A program made the position numbers and the translations under genes. Under the pieces are notes generated by a model. That model was not told the origin of the DNA and did not search any database. It saw only the letters and a program-made list of their open reading frames with translations. This document shows, piece after piece, positions 50,178 through 57,944 of a stretch of DNA of 64,000 nt (its first letter is position 1; each line of letters starts with the position of its first letter). Origin of the DNA: an uncultured Bacteroidia bacterium (GTDB lineage: Bacteria > Bacteroidota > Bacteroidia > J057 > CALAJH01); contig CALAJH010000001.1 in the NCBI GenBank assembly GCA_937922655.1, forward strand, positions 248,001 to 312,000. The letters run 5' to 3'.

Positions 50178-51358
50178 GTTCCTTTTCTGTATTCGATGAT
50201 ATGGTTCCAGATTTGTTTGGCGATTTCGGATTTGGAGGCTTTGGCCAAACGCTTTTGACCGCCGTGTTTATCTAAAATGGTTACGACGTTGGAGTCGCCG
50301 CCGAAACCCGCGCCTTCGTCGCGCAACGAATTTAGCACGACAAGGTCGGCGTTTTTTTGACGAAGTTTGGAGAGCGCGCGGGTAATTTCGTCGTCGGTTT
50401 CGAGGGCGAAGCCTACGAGCGTTGTGGAAGTTTTTTTGTTTTTCCCCAATTCGAGAAGGATGTCGGGGTTGGGAACGAGTTCGATGACGGGAGGCGCGTC
50501 GTTTTTTTTGATTTTCGTTGTTCGAACGTTGGCGGGACGAAAATCGGCGACCGCCGCGCATTTGACGACGACGTCGGCGTCGACGCTTGCCTTCGTCGTT
50601 GCGTCGAACATTTGCCGGGCCGTCGTTACGCAAAGGCGTTCGACGCCGTAGGGCGCGGGAAGTTGGACGGGACCGGAAACGAGGGTGGTTCGGGCGCCGC
50701 GCCGCGCCGCTTCCGCCGCCAATGCATAGCCCATTTTTCCCGTGGAATGGTTGGAAAGAAAACGCACGGGGTCCAAGGCCTCGACCGTCGGTCCGGCGGT
50801 AACGACCACCCGCAAACCCGCCAACGATTTGGGGGTAACGGCGGCAAAAACCGCCTCGAGGAGCGTTTCGGGTTCGGGCATTCGCCCTTGTCCCAACAAT
50901 CCCGAGGCCAAATAACCCGTTTCGGGTTCGACTAGCGTGTATCCGTATCCGCGCAGGATTTCCATGTTGCGGTGTGTGCTCGGATGGCGGTACATTTCCA
51001 AATCCATGGCCGGCGCCAAAACCACGGGACAATGGGCGGAAAAGACCGTGGCGACAAGGGCGTTGTCGCACAAACCGGTAGCAAGTTTGGCCAAGGTGTT
51101 GGCCGAACACGGCGCAACCACGACCGCATCGGCCCAATTCGCCAATTGAACGTGGGCGGAACGTTCGCCGTTGGCGGCCCAAAGTTCGGAGAACACCGCG
51201 TGTCCCGACAAGGCGGAAAACGTCAATTCGCCAACGAACTTTTTTGCGCTTTCGGTCATGACTACCCGTACGTCGGCGCCGTTGTCTTGGAGCCGGCGCA
51301 AAAGATATACCGCCTTGTAAGCCGCCACCCCGCCCGTAACGCCCAAGACCGTTTTCAC
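50168..51358 (-). CDS. coaBC: Bifunctional phosphopantothenoylcysteine decarboxylase/phosphopantothenate-cysteine ligase
   Basis: A 396-residue fused CoaC-CoaB enzyme of coenzyme A synthesis. The N-terminal flavin domain has GVTGGVAAYKAVYLLRRL, the active His in SAHVQLANWAD, PAMDLEM and ASGLLGQGRM. The CoaB domain starts near residue 190 with VVTAGPTVEALDPVRFLSNHSTGKMG and contains AAVADFRP. Two positions differ from the E. coli motifs: PAMN is PAMD and the ACG Cys is Ser. The GTG start at 51358 overlaps the TAG of rpoZ by one base, and its end overlaps the SUI1 start. Confidence 0.95.
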   Translation of the reverse strand: MKTVLGVTGGVAAYKAVYLLRRLQDNGADVRVVMTESAKKFVGELTFSALSGHAVFSELWAANGERSAHVQLANWADAVVVAPCSANTLAKLATGLCDNALVATVFSAHCPVVLAPAMDLEMYRHPSTHRNMEILRGYGYTLVEPETGYLASGLLGQGRMPEPETLLEAVFAAVTPKSLAGLRVVVTAGPTVEALDPVRFLSNHSTGKMGYALAAEAARRGARTTLVSGPVQLPAPYGVERLCVTTARQMFDATTKASVDADVVVKCAAVADFRPANVRTTKIKKNDAPPVIELVPNPDILLELGKNKKTSTTLVGFALETDDEITRALSKLRQKNADLVVLNSLRDEGAGFGGDSNVVTILDKHGGQKRLAKASKSEIAKQIWNHIIEYRKGTWA

Positions 51359-51690
51359 TAGAAATCCAACGATTCGTCGCGAACGATTTTAATTTTGTCG
51401 TTGAGAAAATCGTTAAGGGCAATGAGCGAGGGTTTGGGCAACTGCTCGTAAAGCCGGGACACCTCGATTTGTTCGCGGTTTTCGATGACCTCGTCCATCG
51501 CGTCGCCCGCCGTAACCACGGGGCCGAATTCGTCCAACTGTGCCCGAAGCTCTTTTTTCAACTGTTTGGAAATGATGTTTGCGCGTTTGCCCGTAATCAC
51601 CAACGCCTTGTAAATGTTGCCCGTGCGTTTGGTCAATTCGGTCAAGTCCAAAGGCCGAATATTCTGCTCGATAAATCTGCGATTGTTCAT
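51358..51690 (-). CDS. rpoZ: RNA polymerase omega-subunit-like protein (RpoZ/Rpb6 family)
   Basis: A 110-residue protein. TGNIYKALVITGKRANIISKQLKKEL matches the conserved omega/Rpb6 helix, and PKPSLIALNDFLNDKI is the C-terminal part seen in Bacteroidota forms. It stabilises the beta-prime subunit of RNA polymerase. Its place directly before coaBC matches the usual arrangement in this phylum. The ATG at 51690 lies 6 bases after a perfect TAATTTTG box, which excludes the longer in-frame extension upstream. Confidence 0.88.
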   Translation of the reverse strand: MNNRRFIEQNIRPLDLTELTKRTGNIYKALVITGKRANIISKQLKKELRAQLDEFGPVVTAGDAMDEVIENREQIEVSRLYEQLPKPSLIALNDFLNDKIKIVRDESLDF

Positions 51691-51696
51691 AACTTG

Positions 51697-51704
51697 CAAA
51701 ATTA
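51697..51704 (-). promoter_or_regulatory. -7 box TAATTTTG of the rpoZ-coaBC operon
   Basis: Lies 6 bases before ATG 51690 and would drive the five-gene minus-strand operon. Confidence 0.65.
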
Positions 51705-51876
51705 CAAAAATAAAGTTAAAAGGAAAAGGTTGAAGGCGGACGTTGCAGGCCCCGCCTTCGCAGTCCGCCGTATTCCCGCAACCGGCGAACGATATTGTCA
51801 AGAAAGTACGGCAACGACTTGTCCGTTCGATTATTGCGGGCGGAAACGGATTCCATAAAGCGGAAGGGCGAAAAGC

Positions 51877-52716
51877 TTACTTTTGGGGTTTAAGGGCGCG
51901 AAACATTTGTTTAATCGTTTCGCGGGGTGCCATGTGGGAATAGACGTTGAACTCTGCGCCTTGGAGACGTTCGCCGCCGTCAATAACGACGCATTCGCCG
52001 TTGATGTAAGGCGCAAGGTCGGACATTAAAAATATCGCGAGGTTGGCGAGTTCTTGTTTGTCGCCGACGCGTCCCATGGGATGTTTTTCGACCATAAGTT
52101 TTTGATAGCGTTCGTCGGGTGCGAGCCTGCTCCATGCGCCTTCGGTGGGAAAAGGACCGGGGGCGATGGCGTTGCAACGAATGCCGTATATTCCCCACTC
52201 GTAGGCGAGGGAGGTGGTCAAGGCGTAAACGCCGGCTTTGGCGCAGGCCGAAGGCAAGACAAAGGCGCAACCCGTTTCGGTATACGTCGTTACGATGTTC
52301 AACACCGTTCCGGGACGACGAGCCTCGATTTGGCGACGGCCGAAATGATGCGTACAATTAAAGGCGCCGTGCAAAACGATGTCCACCACGGCTTTGAACC
52401 CGCCGGGAGTCAGGTCTTCGGAGGCGGCCAAAAAGTTGCCCGCCGCGTTGTTGACCAGCCCGTCCATGCCGCCCCAGAGGTCGTAAAGACGGTCGAACAT
52501 TTGGCCGACGGCGACATGGTCGCGCACGTCGCAAACGACGTATTGAGCGTCGGGGCCGAGGGCGGGCAAAGCCGCTTGCAACTTGGCCTCCGTACGTCCG
52601 CATATCGCCACTTTTGCGCCCACCCGGGCAAAACCCTCGGCCATCGCAAGCCCCAAACCGCTTCCCCCCCCTGTAACCAATATCCGTTTGCCCGCCAGCG
52701 TATCTTCCTTAAACAT
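51877..52716 (-). CDS. Short-chain dehydrogenase, 2,4-dienoyl-CoA reductase-like
   Basis: A 279-residue SDR. The NADP-binding site is LVTGGGSGLGLAMAEGFA, the Asn-containing motif LVNNAAGNFLAASEDL, and the active segment GCAFVLPSACAKAGVYALT with Ser and Lys in the S-x3-K spacing used by dienoyl-CoA reductases instead of the ordinary Tyr-x3-Lys. CNAIAPGPFPTEGAWSRL follows. It probably reduces unsaturated acyl-CoA intermediates of beta-oxidation. No other fatty-acid gene is adjacent. The ATG at 52716 gives the standard N-terminus. Confidence 0.86.
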   Translation of the reverse strand: MFKEDTLAGKRILVTGGGSGLGLAMAEGFARVGAKVAICGRTEAKLQAALPALGPDAQYVVCDVRDHVAVGQMFDRLYDLWGGMDGLVNNAAGNFLAASEDLTPGGFKAVVDIVLHGAFNCTHHFGRRQIEARRPGTVLNIVTTYTETGCAFVLPSACAKAGVYALTTSLAYEWGIYGIRCNAIAPGPFPTEGAWSRLAPDERYQKLMVEKHPMGRVGDKQELANLAIFLMSDLAPYINGECVVIDGGERLQGAEFNVYSHMAPRETIKQMFRALKPQK

Positions 52717-52770
52717 AGCGTTGATTTTCCAAAACGCGAAAATACGCAAACTTTCGTCTTCAAAAAGTCG

Positions 52771-52778
52771 TAAATTTG
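52771..52778 (+). promoter_or_regulatory. -7 box TAAATTTG of the tudor-like gene
   Basis: Exact match 36 bases before ATG 52815. Confidence 0.55.
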
Positions 52779-52814
52779 CACGTCCGTCAAACGGCGAAAA
52801 CAATCCCTACCCCT

Positions 52815-53342
52815 ATGTTGGAAATCGGTTCGCGGGTCGAGCATCCAAAATACGGTCCGGGCGTGGTGATAGACGTCCGCACCGACGCCCACGTTATCAC
52901 CTTCATCGAACACGGCGTTAAAACCATATCTTTGGACTACTCCGAAATGACGGTCGTCGAAGCCGTCCCGCCCTACAAAGACCGCGTCAGCTTCTACGAC
53001 ATGGAAAAAGCCCTGACCGCATTGTTGCGGCGTTGGTCGGGAATTACCGAACTCATCCCCATTGCCGACAAATGGCGCGGCGGCGTCATGATTATACAAC
53101 CCGTCAACAAGGAACTCAAACCCAAGGAAATTCCGACGGATACGTTTTTTCACAAAATCGTCATGATTCGGGAAAAACTCCGGGTACTTGAACAAAAAAT
53201 CAACAACAGCCCCAAACTTTCCGACGACGAGCGCATCGAATGGCAACAGTACATCACCCGCATCTACGGCACACTCACGACGTTCAACGAGCTTTTTGCC
53301 GACAAATCCGACCATTTTGTCGGGCAAAAGGGAGGAAATTAA
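52815..53342 (+). CDS. Conserved hypothetical protein with N-terminal tudor/KOW-like domain
   Basis: A 175-residue protein. The first about 50 residues (LEIGSRVEHPKYGPGVVIDV...) resemble the small beta-barrel at the end of UvrD-type helicases and in CarD-like proteins. The rest is mostly helical with WQQYITRIYGTLTTFNEL near the end. I do not recognise a catalytic site. A TAAATTTG box lies at 52771, giving a leader of about 36 bases. Its stop codon overlaps the stop of the convergent T9SS gene (shared TTAA). Confidence 0.75.
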   Translation: MLEIGSRVEHPKYGPGVVIDVRTDAHVITFIEHGVKTISLDYSEMTVVEAVPPYKDRVSFYDMEKALTALLRRWSGITELIPIADKWRGGVMIIQPVNKELKPKEIPTDTFFHKIVMIREKLRVLEQKINNSPKLSDDERIEWQQYITRIYGTLTTFNELFADKSDHFVGQKGGN

Positions 53343-53863
53343 TCGGCAACAAGGATTTTGTAAACCGCACGACGCAAAGGGGTTTCGATTTTGAGCAGAT
53401 AAAGGCCTGAGGGGAGGCTTGTGGTTTCGAGGCGGTAGGGTTGCAAGGGGTCGAACCGGTCTTCGACGGGCGCAACGACCGCCCTGCCTTCAAGGTCGTA
53501 CAGGGCCAACCCAAAAGGCTGTGCGGCGTCGGAGGCGATGAACACCGCCTCCGACGCCGGATTGGGGTACACCCGAAATTCGGGCACGGGAACGGTGGGA
53601 TTGCGCACCAACACCGTGCGCGAGTAAGGCTGAACCACGCCCTGAACCACGAAAATATTGGGGGTGTACGCGGGCCCCGAAACCGCCTGCCCCACCGCAA
53701 AAGCGACGTTGAAACCCGTCTGAGACGACGACGCGCCGCCCACGACAATCGCATTCTGGCTTCGCGCCGCGCCCAGAAGCAAGAGCAAAAACCCTAATAT
53801 CGCCGCCGCCGTCCGAACAAAATCCGCAAGCGCACGGCGCAAAAACGTCGTTTTGTTGTTCAT
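53339..53863 (-). CDS. Small secreted protein with T9SS sorting domain
   Basis: 174 residues from ATG 53863. A long signal peptide (hydrophobic AAAILGFLLLLLGAA) is followed by about 60 residues with SSQTGFNVAFAVGQAVSGP, the motif seen in many small Bacteroidota proteins with a PorSS tail. The C-terminal about 80 residues are a type A sorting domain (FRVYPNPASEAVFIAS...GLYLLKIETPLRRAVYKILV). The cargo part is tiny, so function is unknown. It converges on the preceding gene and shares four bases with its stop. Confidence 0.82.
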   Translation of the reverse strand: MNNKTTFLRRALADFVRTAAAILGFLLLLLGAARSQNAIVVGGASSSQTGFNVAFAVGQAVSGPAYTPNIFVVQGVVQPYSRTVLVRNPTVPVPEFRVYPNPASEAVFIASDAAQPFGLALYDLEGRAVVAPVEDRFDPLQPYRLETTSLPSGLYLLKIETPLRRAVYKILVAD

Positions 53864-54088
53864 CGCTTTTTCCACAATTTTCGGTGTATCGTTACGCCCT
53901 CAAATTTCGTACCAAAAATCCCCTATACAAATCCACGGCTAGCGTTCCATCGACAATCGCGGTTTCCCCGCCCCTATAACCCGACGGCTCCGAAAACGTC
54001 AAATTATCCCTAAATTCGCGTTTATTCGTTTTCGCCAAAGAAATTAACAAACGATTGCTCTCGTCAAGCGAACCGAAAAAACGTTAAT

Positions 54089-56434
54089 ATGCCGCACCGT
54101 TTTTTCCGTCTACGAACGCCTTCGCCAACCAAACGGGCGTTATTCAACAACCGAAATTTACGTCGTTGGGCGTATGGAATAATGAACGCGTCGGCCATGA
54201 CGTGGCTGCTCTTCGCCGCCGCCGACGCGCTTTTGCCCTTCAACGTACGGGTCGATTATTCGCCGGTGGTCTACGATGCGGACGGACGCTTGGTCGCCGC
54301 CTATCTTTCCGCCGACGACAAATGGCGCTTTCACACCGACAACGTCCCCGAAGCCCTTAAACAAGCGTTGATGTTCAAAGAAGACAGACGCTTTTACTAC
54401 CATTTCGGGGTGGACGTGTTGGCGGTGCTGCGGGCGGCGATAACCAACGCCGTTACGAGGCGGCGCACCTCGGGCGCCTCGACGATAACCATGCAGGTGG
54501 TGCGACTGTTGCACCCCGGGCCCAGAACGTACGAACGCAAAATTTTTGAGGCTTTTTACGCCCTTCGTCTCGAATACCGCTTGTCCAAACGTCAAATATT
54601 GGAACTTTACTTCAATTTGCTGCCGTTCGGTGGAAATATTGAAGGCGTTGAAGCGGCGGCAAGGTTTTATTTCCAGAAAAGCGTGGCCGCGCTTAGTCCC
54701 GCCCAACTAACCACCCTGTGCGTTCTTCCCAACCGTCCCAACGGCTTGCGCCCCGACAAACGCGGCGCCGAACTCATTAAGGCTCGAAACAAATGGTTGG
54801 AAAAGTTCAAGTCCGCCAAGATATGGACGGAAGAAACGTTGGAAATCGCCAAAATCGAAGCGCTGACCGCCCGCCGCAGACCTTTGGGTATGTACGCCAA
54901 ACATTTGAGTCGAAAGTTGGTGGACGAGGCCCGCGACGCAAAGTCCGTGGCAAGCACGTTGAAATTGGACTTGCAAATCCAAGCCGAAACAAGGGTAAAA
55001 AACTACGTTCAACGCCTCAAAGCTTACCGCATTACGAATGCGGCGGCGGTGGTGGTGGAAAATCAAGACCGGGCCGTGCGGGCATACGTCGGCTCGGCGG
55101 ACTTCGACGACGCGGCAACGGCGGGACAAGTGGACGGCGCGGCGGCCGTGCGCTCCCCCGGCAGCGCGCTCAAACCCTTGATTTACGCGCTCGCCATCGA
55201 AAAAGGCCTCAACCCCAAACGAATGCTTTTGGACGCACCAACGAATTTCGGCGGCTTTTGGCCCGAAAACTACGACCGCAAGTATCGCGGCCTCGTGCGC
55301 GCCGAGGACGCCCTCGCGCAATCTTTGAACGTTCCCGCCGTGGCGATACTCGAAAAAATCGGAATTTCCGCGCTGACTCAAGCCTTGTCCGCGGCGGGTT
55401 TCGCTCAAATCGAAAAAGACGCAAAAAAATTGGGATTGGCGGCGGCCTTGGGCGGTTGCGGCGTTCGCCCCGTGGAAATGGCCGGTTTGTACGCCGCATT
55501 CGCCGACGGCGGCCGCTACCGGCCCATCCGCAAACGCGTCGCCGACCCCGTCGAACCCCCGATATCGCTTTTTTCCCCCGAAACGGCGCAAATCGTCGGC
55601 GAAATTTTGCGTCGGCGCGACCGGCCCGACTTGCCCGCACCGTTCGTCGAAGCCGCCGACGCACCCGCCGTTTCATGGAAAACGGGCACCTCCCTCGGAC
55701 GACGCGACGCATGGGCCTGCGGCTATTCCCAAAAATATACCGTCGTCGTTTGGACGGGCAACTTCGACGGCGAACCCTCCCCCTTCCTCACGGGAACGGA
55801 CGTCGCCGCACCCTTGATGTTCGATTTGTTTTCGATGCTCGAACCCCGACACAGCTCCGCCGTCGCCGCACCCCTGCGACTTCCGAAAACGGAAGTGTGC
55901 GCATACACGGGCTTGCCCCCCGGCCCCTTTTGCCATGATAAAATTTTCGACGTTTACGTCGCCCCAAGCCGGGAAACCTGCGACCACCGAAAAGAATATT
56001 GGGTTTCCAACGACGGAAAAACAAGCTATTGCATGGAATGTTTGCCCGAAAAAGGAGCCGAAAAACGGATATACGACCACCTGCCGGCGGAATGGACGGC
56101 CTACTTCGAGCGCGAAGGCATAAAACACGACTTCCCCCCGCCCCACAATCCCCAATGTTCGAAGTTGGGGGCTTCGCAAACCAAAATCGTATTTCCGACG
56201 CACGGCGCCGAAATTTTCACGACGACGGCCGGACAACGTCTCCGCGCCCAAGCCCACGCCGACGCCCGCGCACACCACTTGCATTGGTTCGTCGACGAGC
56301 GCTACGTCGGCGCCACGGTTTCGGGCGAAAGCCCGCCCCTACCCCACTCCGACGGAAAAATAAAACTGACCGTCCGCGACGATTTGGGTGGAAAACACAG
56401 CGTCGAATTTAAAGTCAAGTCCGCCGGGCGTTAG
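54089..56434 (+). CDS. pbpC: Penicillin-binding protein 1C
   Basis: A 781-residue bifunctional peptidoglycan synthase. After a short cytoplasmic segment and a membrane helix (about 31-50) comes the GT51 glycosyltransferase: FKEDRRFYYHFGVDVLAVLR, GASTITMQVVRLL, and RLEYRLSKRQILELYFNLLPF. The transpeptidase has SxxK in SPGSALKPLIY, SxN in SLNVPAVAI and KTG in KTGTSLGRRDAWACGYS. The C-terminal extension with several Cys (CAYTGLPPGPFC, CDHRKEYW) and a beta domain (VRDDLGGKHSVEF) is the PBP1C-specific BiPBP_C domain. It often pairs with an alpha-2-macroglobulin gene, which is absent here. Confidence 0.95.
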   Translation: MPHRFFRLRTPSPTKRALFNNRNLRRWAYGIMNASAMTWLLFAAADALLPFNVRVDYSPVVYDADGRLVAAYLSADDKWRFHTDNVPEALKQALMFKEDRRFYYHFGVDVLAVLRAAITNAVTRRRTSGASTITMQVVRLLHPGPRTYERKIFEAFYALRLEYRLSKRQILELYFNLLPFGGNIEGVEAAARFYFQKSVAALSPAQLTTLCVLPNRPNGLRPDKRGAELIKARNKWLEKFKSAKIWTEETLEIAKIEALTARRRPLGMYAKHLSRKLVDEARDAKSVASTLKLDLQIQAETRVKNYVQRLKAYRITNAAAVVVENQDRAVRAYVGSADFDDAATAGQVDGAAAVRSPGSALKPLIYALAIEKGLNPKRMLLDAPTNFGGFWPENYDRKYRGLVRAEDALAQSLNVPAVAILEKIGISALTQALSAAGFAQIEKDAKKLGLAAALGGCGVRPVEMAGLYAAFADGGRYRPIRKRVADPVEPPISLFSPETAQIVGEILRRRDRPDLPAPFVEAADAPAVSWKTGTSLGRRDAWACGYSQKYTVVVWTGNFDGEPSPFLTGTDVAAPLMFDLFSMLEPRHSSAVAAPLRLPKTEVCAYTGLPPGPFCHDKIFDVYVAPSRETCDHRKEYWVSNDGKTSYCMECLPEKGAEKRIYDHLPAEWTAYFEREGIKHDFPPPHNPQCSKLGASQTKIVFPTHGAEIFTTTAGQRLRAQAHADARAHHLHWFVDERYVGATVSGESPPLPHSDGKIKLTVRDDLGGKHSVEFKVKSAGR

Positions 56435-56467
56435 TCGAGCCTTGCAAGCCGAATTTGAATTTGACGC

Positions 56468-56500
56468 GGTGCGCTACCGCCGCCAAAGGAGCGAAGAATC
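56468..56500. repeat. 33-base direct repeat, copy 1 (downstream of queA)
   Basis: Identical to 56534-56566, with a period of 66 bases. It lies in the 105-base gap between the convergent pbpC and queA genes. Confidence 0.9.
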
Positions 56501-56533
56501 ACCCGCGAGTTAGCCGCCGCCGCGAAAAATGAG

Positions 56534-56566
56534 GGTGCGCTACCGCCGCCAAAGGAGCGAAGAATC
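56534..56566. repeat. 33-base direct repeat, copy 2 (encodes the queA C-terminal tail)
   Basis: Identical to 56468-56500. On the minus strand it encodes the last residues of QueA (SSLLWRR) and the stop codon, so the present QueA end appears to come from the repeat unit. Confidence 0.9.
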
Positions 56567-57655
56567 GCCATAACTTAGAAATCGAAAGTCGTTTTCGAGT
56601 GCAAAATCGTATATTTTTTTCCAATCCCGACCGACGAAAGCGGCGACCAGAAGCAAAAGCGTGCTTTTGGGCTGATGAAAATTGGTAATGAGTCCGTCGC
56701 ACAAGGCAAATGGGTAACCCGGGGCAATCATCAGACGGGTAGAGGCCGAAACGCCTCCGAATTCCAAAAGTCTTTTTCGGTCTCCGGAAACGGCGACGGG
56801 AAACCGGCCAACGTCTTGTCCGGGCCTATCCAACATTTGCCACAAGGATTCGAGGGTACGCATAACGGTGGTGCCAACGGCGATTATCGGCCCTTTCGCT
56901 TCGGCCAAAAGTCGAATCGTTTCAGGGGGAACGCTGAAATTTTCGGCGTGCATGACGTGGTCGAGGGCGTTTTCGACGGTGACGGGCTTAAACGTTCCGG
57001 CACTGACGAAAAGGGTCAATTTCGCCGTTTTTACGCCCCGGTTCTCCAATTTTTTTATGAGTTCCGGAGTAAAGTGCAGGCCGGCGGTGGGAGCGGCGAC
57101 GGCTCCCGGTGTTTGCGCGTAACAAGTTTGATATCGTTCTTGGTCGACGGCCTCGGTTTCTCGGCGCAAATACGGCGGTATCGGCAACCGGCCCGCAACC
57201 TCCAACGCTTCGCCGAACGTCGTTTCGTCCGGTTGCCACTCGAAGCGCACAAGCCGTACATCGTTTTCGACGTCCACGATTTCCGCCGTCATTTCGAGGT
57301 TGGGAGCCGTCAGACGAACTTTTCCCCTCTTCCATTTTTTTGCGCCGCCGACGTACGCCGTCCACAGCGACGAACCTCGTTCCGACAACGCCCGTTCGTA
57401 ATCCAAAACATGGGGACGAAGACAAAAAATTTCCACGTCCCTACCCGATTCGGTGCGGAAAAGCATTCGCGCGGGAATGACCTTTGCGTCGTTGAAAACG
57501 AGTACTGCGCCGGGCGGAAGCGCGGATTCCGGCTCGCCAAAACGATGCACGGACATTTGACCGTCGCGATAAATCAACCACTTCGAATCGCCGCGCTTTT
57601 CCGGCGGATACTTGGCAATACGCTCGTCGGGAAGGACGTAGTCGTATTCGGACAT
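56540..57655 (-). CDS. queA: tRNA preQ1(34) S-adenosylmethionine ribosyltransferase-isomerase
   Basis: A 371-residue enzyme that transfers and isomerises the ribosyl of SAM to make epoxyqueuosine in tRNA. It starts MSEYDYVLPDERIAKYPPEKRGDSKW and includes ARMLFRTESGRDVEIFCLRP, APTAGLHFTPEL, FVSAGTFKPV, HAENFSVPPETI, VGTTVMRTLESL and TNFHQPKSTLLLLVAAFVG. The expected ending YGDxMLI is here YGDSSLLWRR. That tail lies inside a 33-base direct repeat whose other copy is just downstream. The ATG at 57655 matches the family start. Confidence 0.95.
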   Translation of the reverse strand: MSEYDYVLPDERIAKYPPEKRGDSKWLIYRDGQMSVHRFGEPESALPPGAVLVFNDAKVIPARMLFRTESGRDVEIFCLRPHVLDYERALSERGSSLWTAYVGGAKKWKRGKVRLTAPNLEMTAEIVDVENDVRLVRFEWQPDETTFGEALEVAGRLPIPPYLRRETEAVDQERYQTCYAQTPGAVAAPTAGLHFTPELIKKLENRGVKTAKLTLFVSAGTFKPVTVENALDHVMHAENFSVPPETIRLLAEAKGPIIAVGTTVMRTLESLWQMLDRPGQDVGRFPVAVSGDRKRLLEFGGVSASTRLMIAPGYPFALCDGLITNFHQPKSTLLLLVAAFVGRDWKKIYDFALENDFRFLSYGDSSLLWRR

Positions 57656-57885
57656 CGCTATTTCGGTGGAGTACACGTTGTAAACTCAATGCGATGGCGG
57701 CTAAACGATTAACGGCGCCAAATGCGGATAAGGCAAACAAACAACGGACGGCGCCGAAACTTTGTTTTCCGCTTCAAACAATCAACCCCCGAATTTCAAC
57801 CTCGATTTTATCGTTGTTTGTTTGTCGCCGTGTTGTTTGGTTGCGTTTCATTTTTTGCCAAAATTACAAAATTTTATCCCCAAAA

Positions 57886-57923
57886 TACGAAAGCGCGAAA
57901 CGCCGGGGTTTCGCGCTTTCGTA
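57886..57923 (-). terminator. Hairpin terminator after the lamin-tail T9SS gene
   Basis: A perfect 16-bp stem (57886-57901 with 57908-57923) and 6-base loop. On the minus strand it is followed by TTTTGGGG, so it serves the minus-strand gene ending at 57945. Confidence 0.8.
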
Positions 57924-57944
57924 AAACGGCAACGCCGCCAACGA

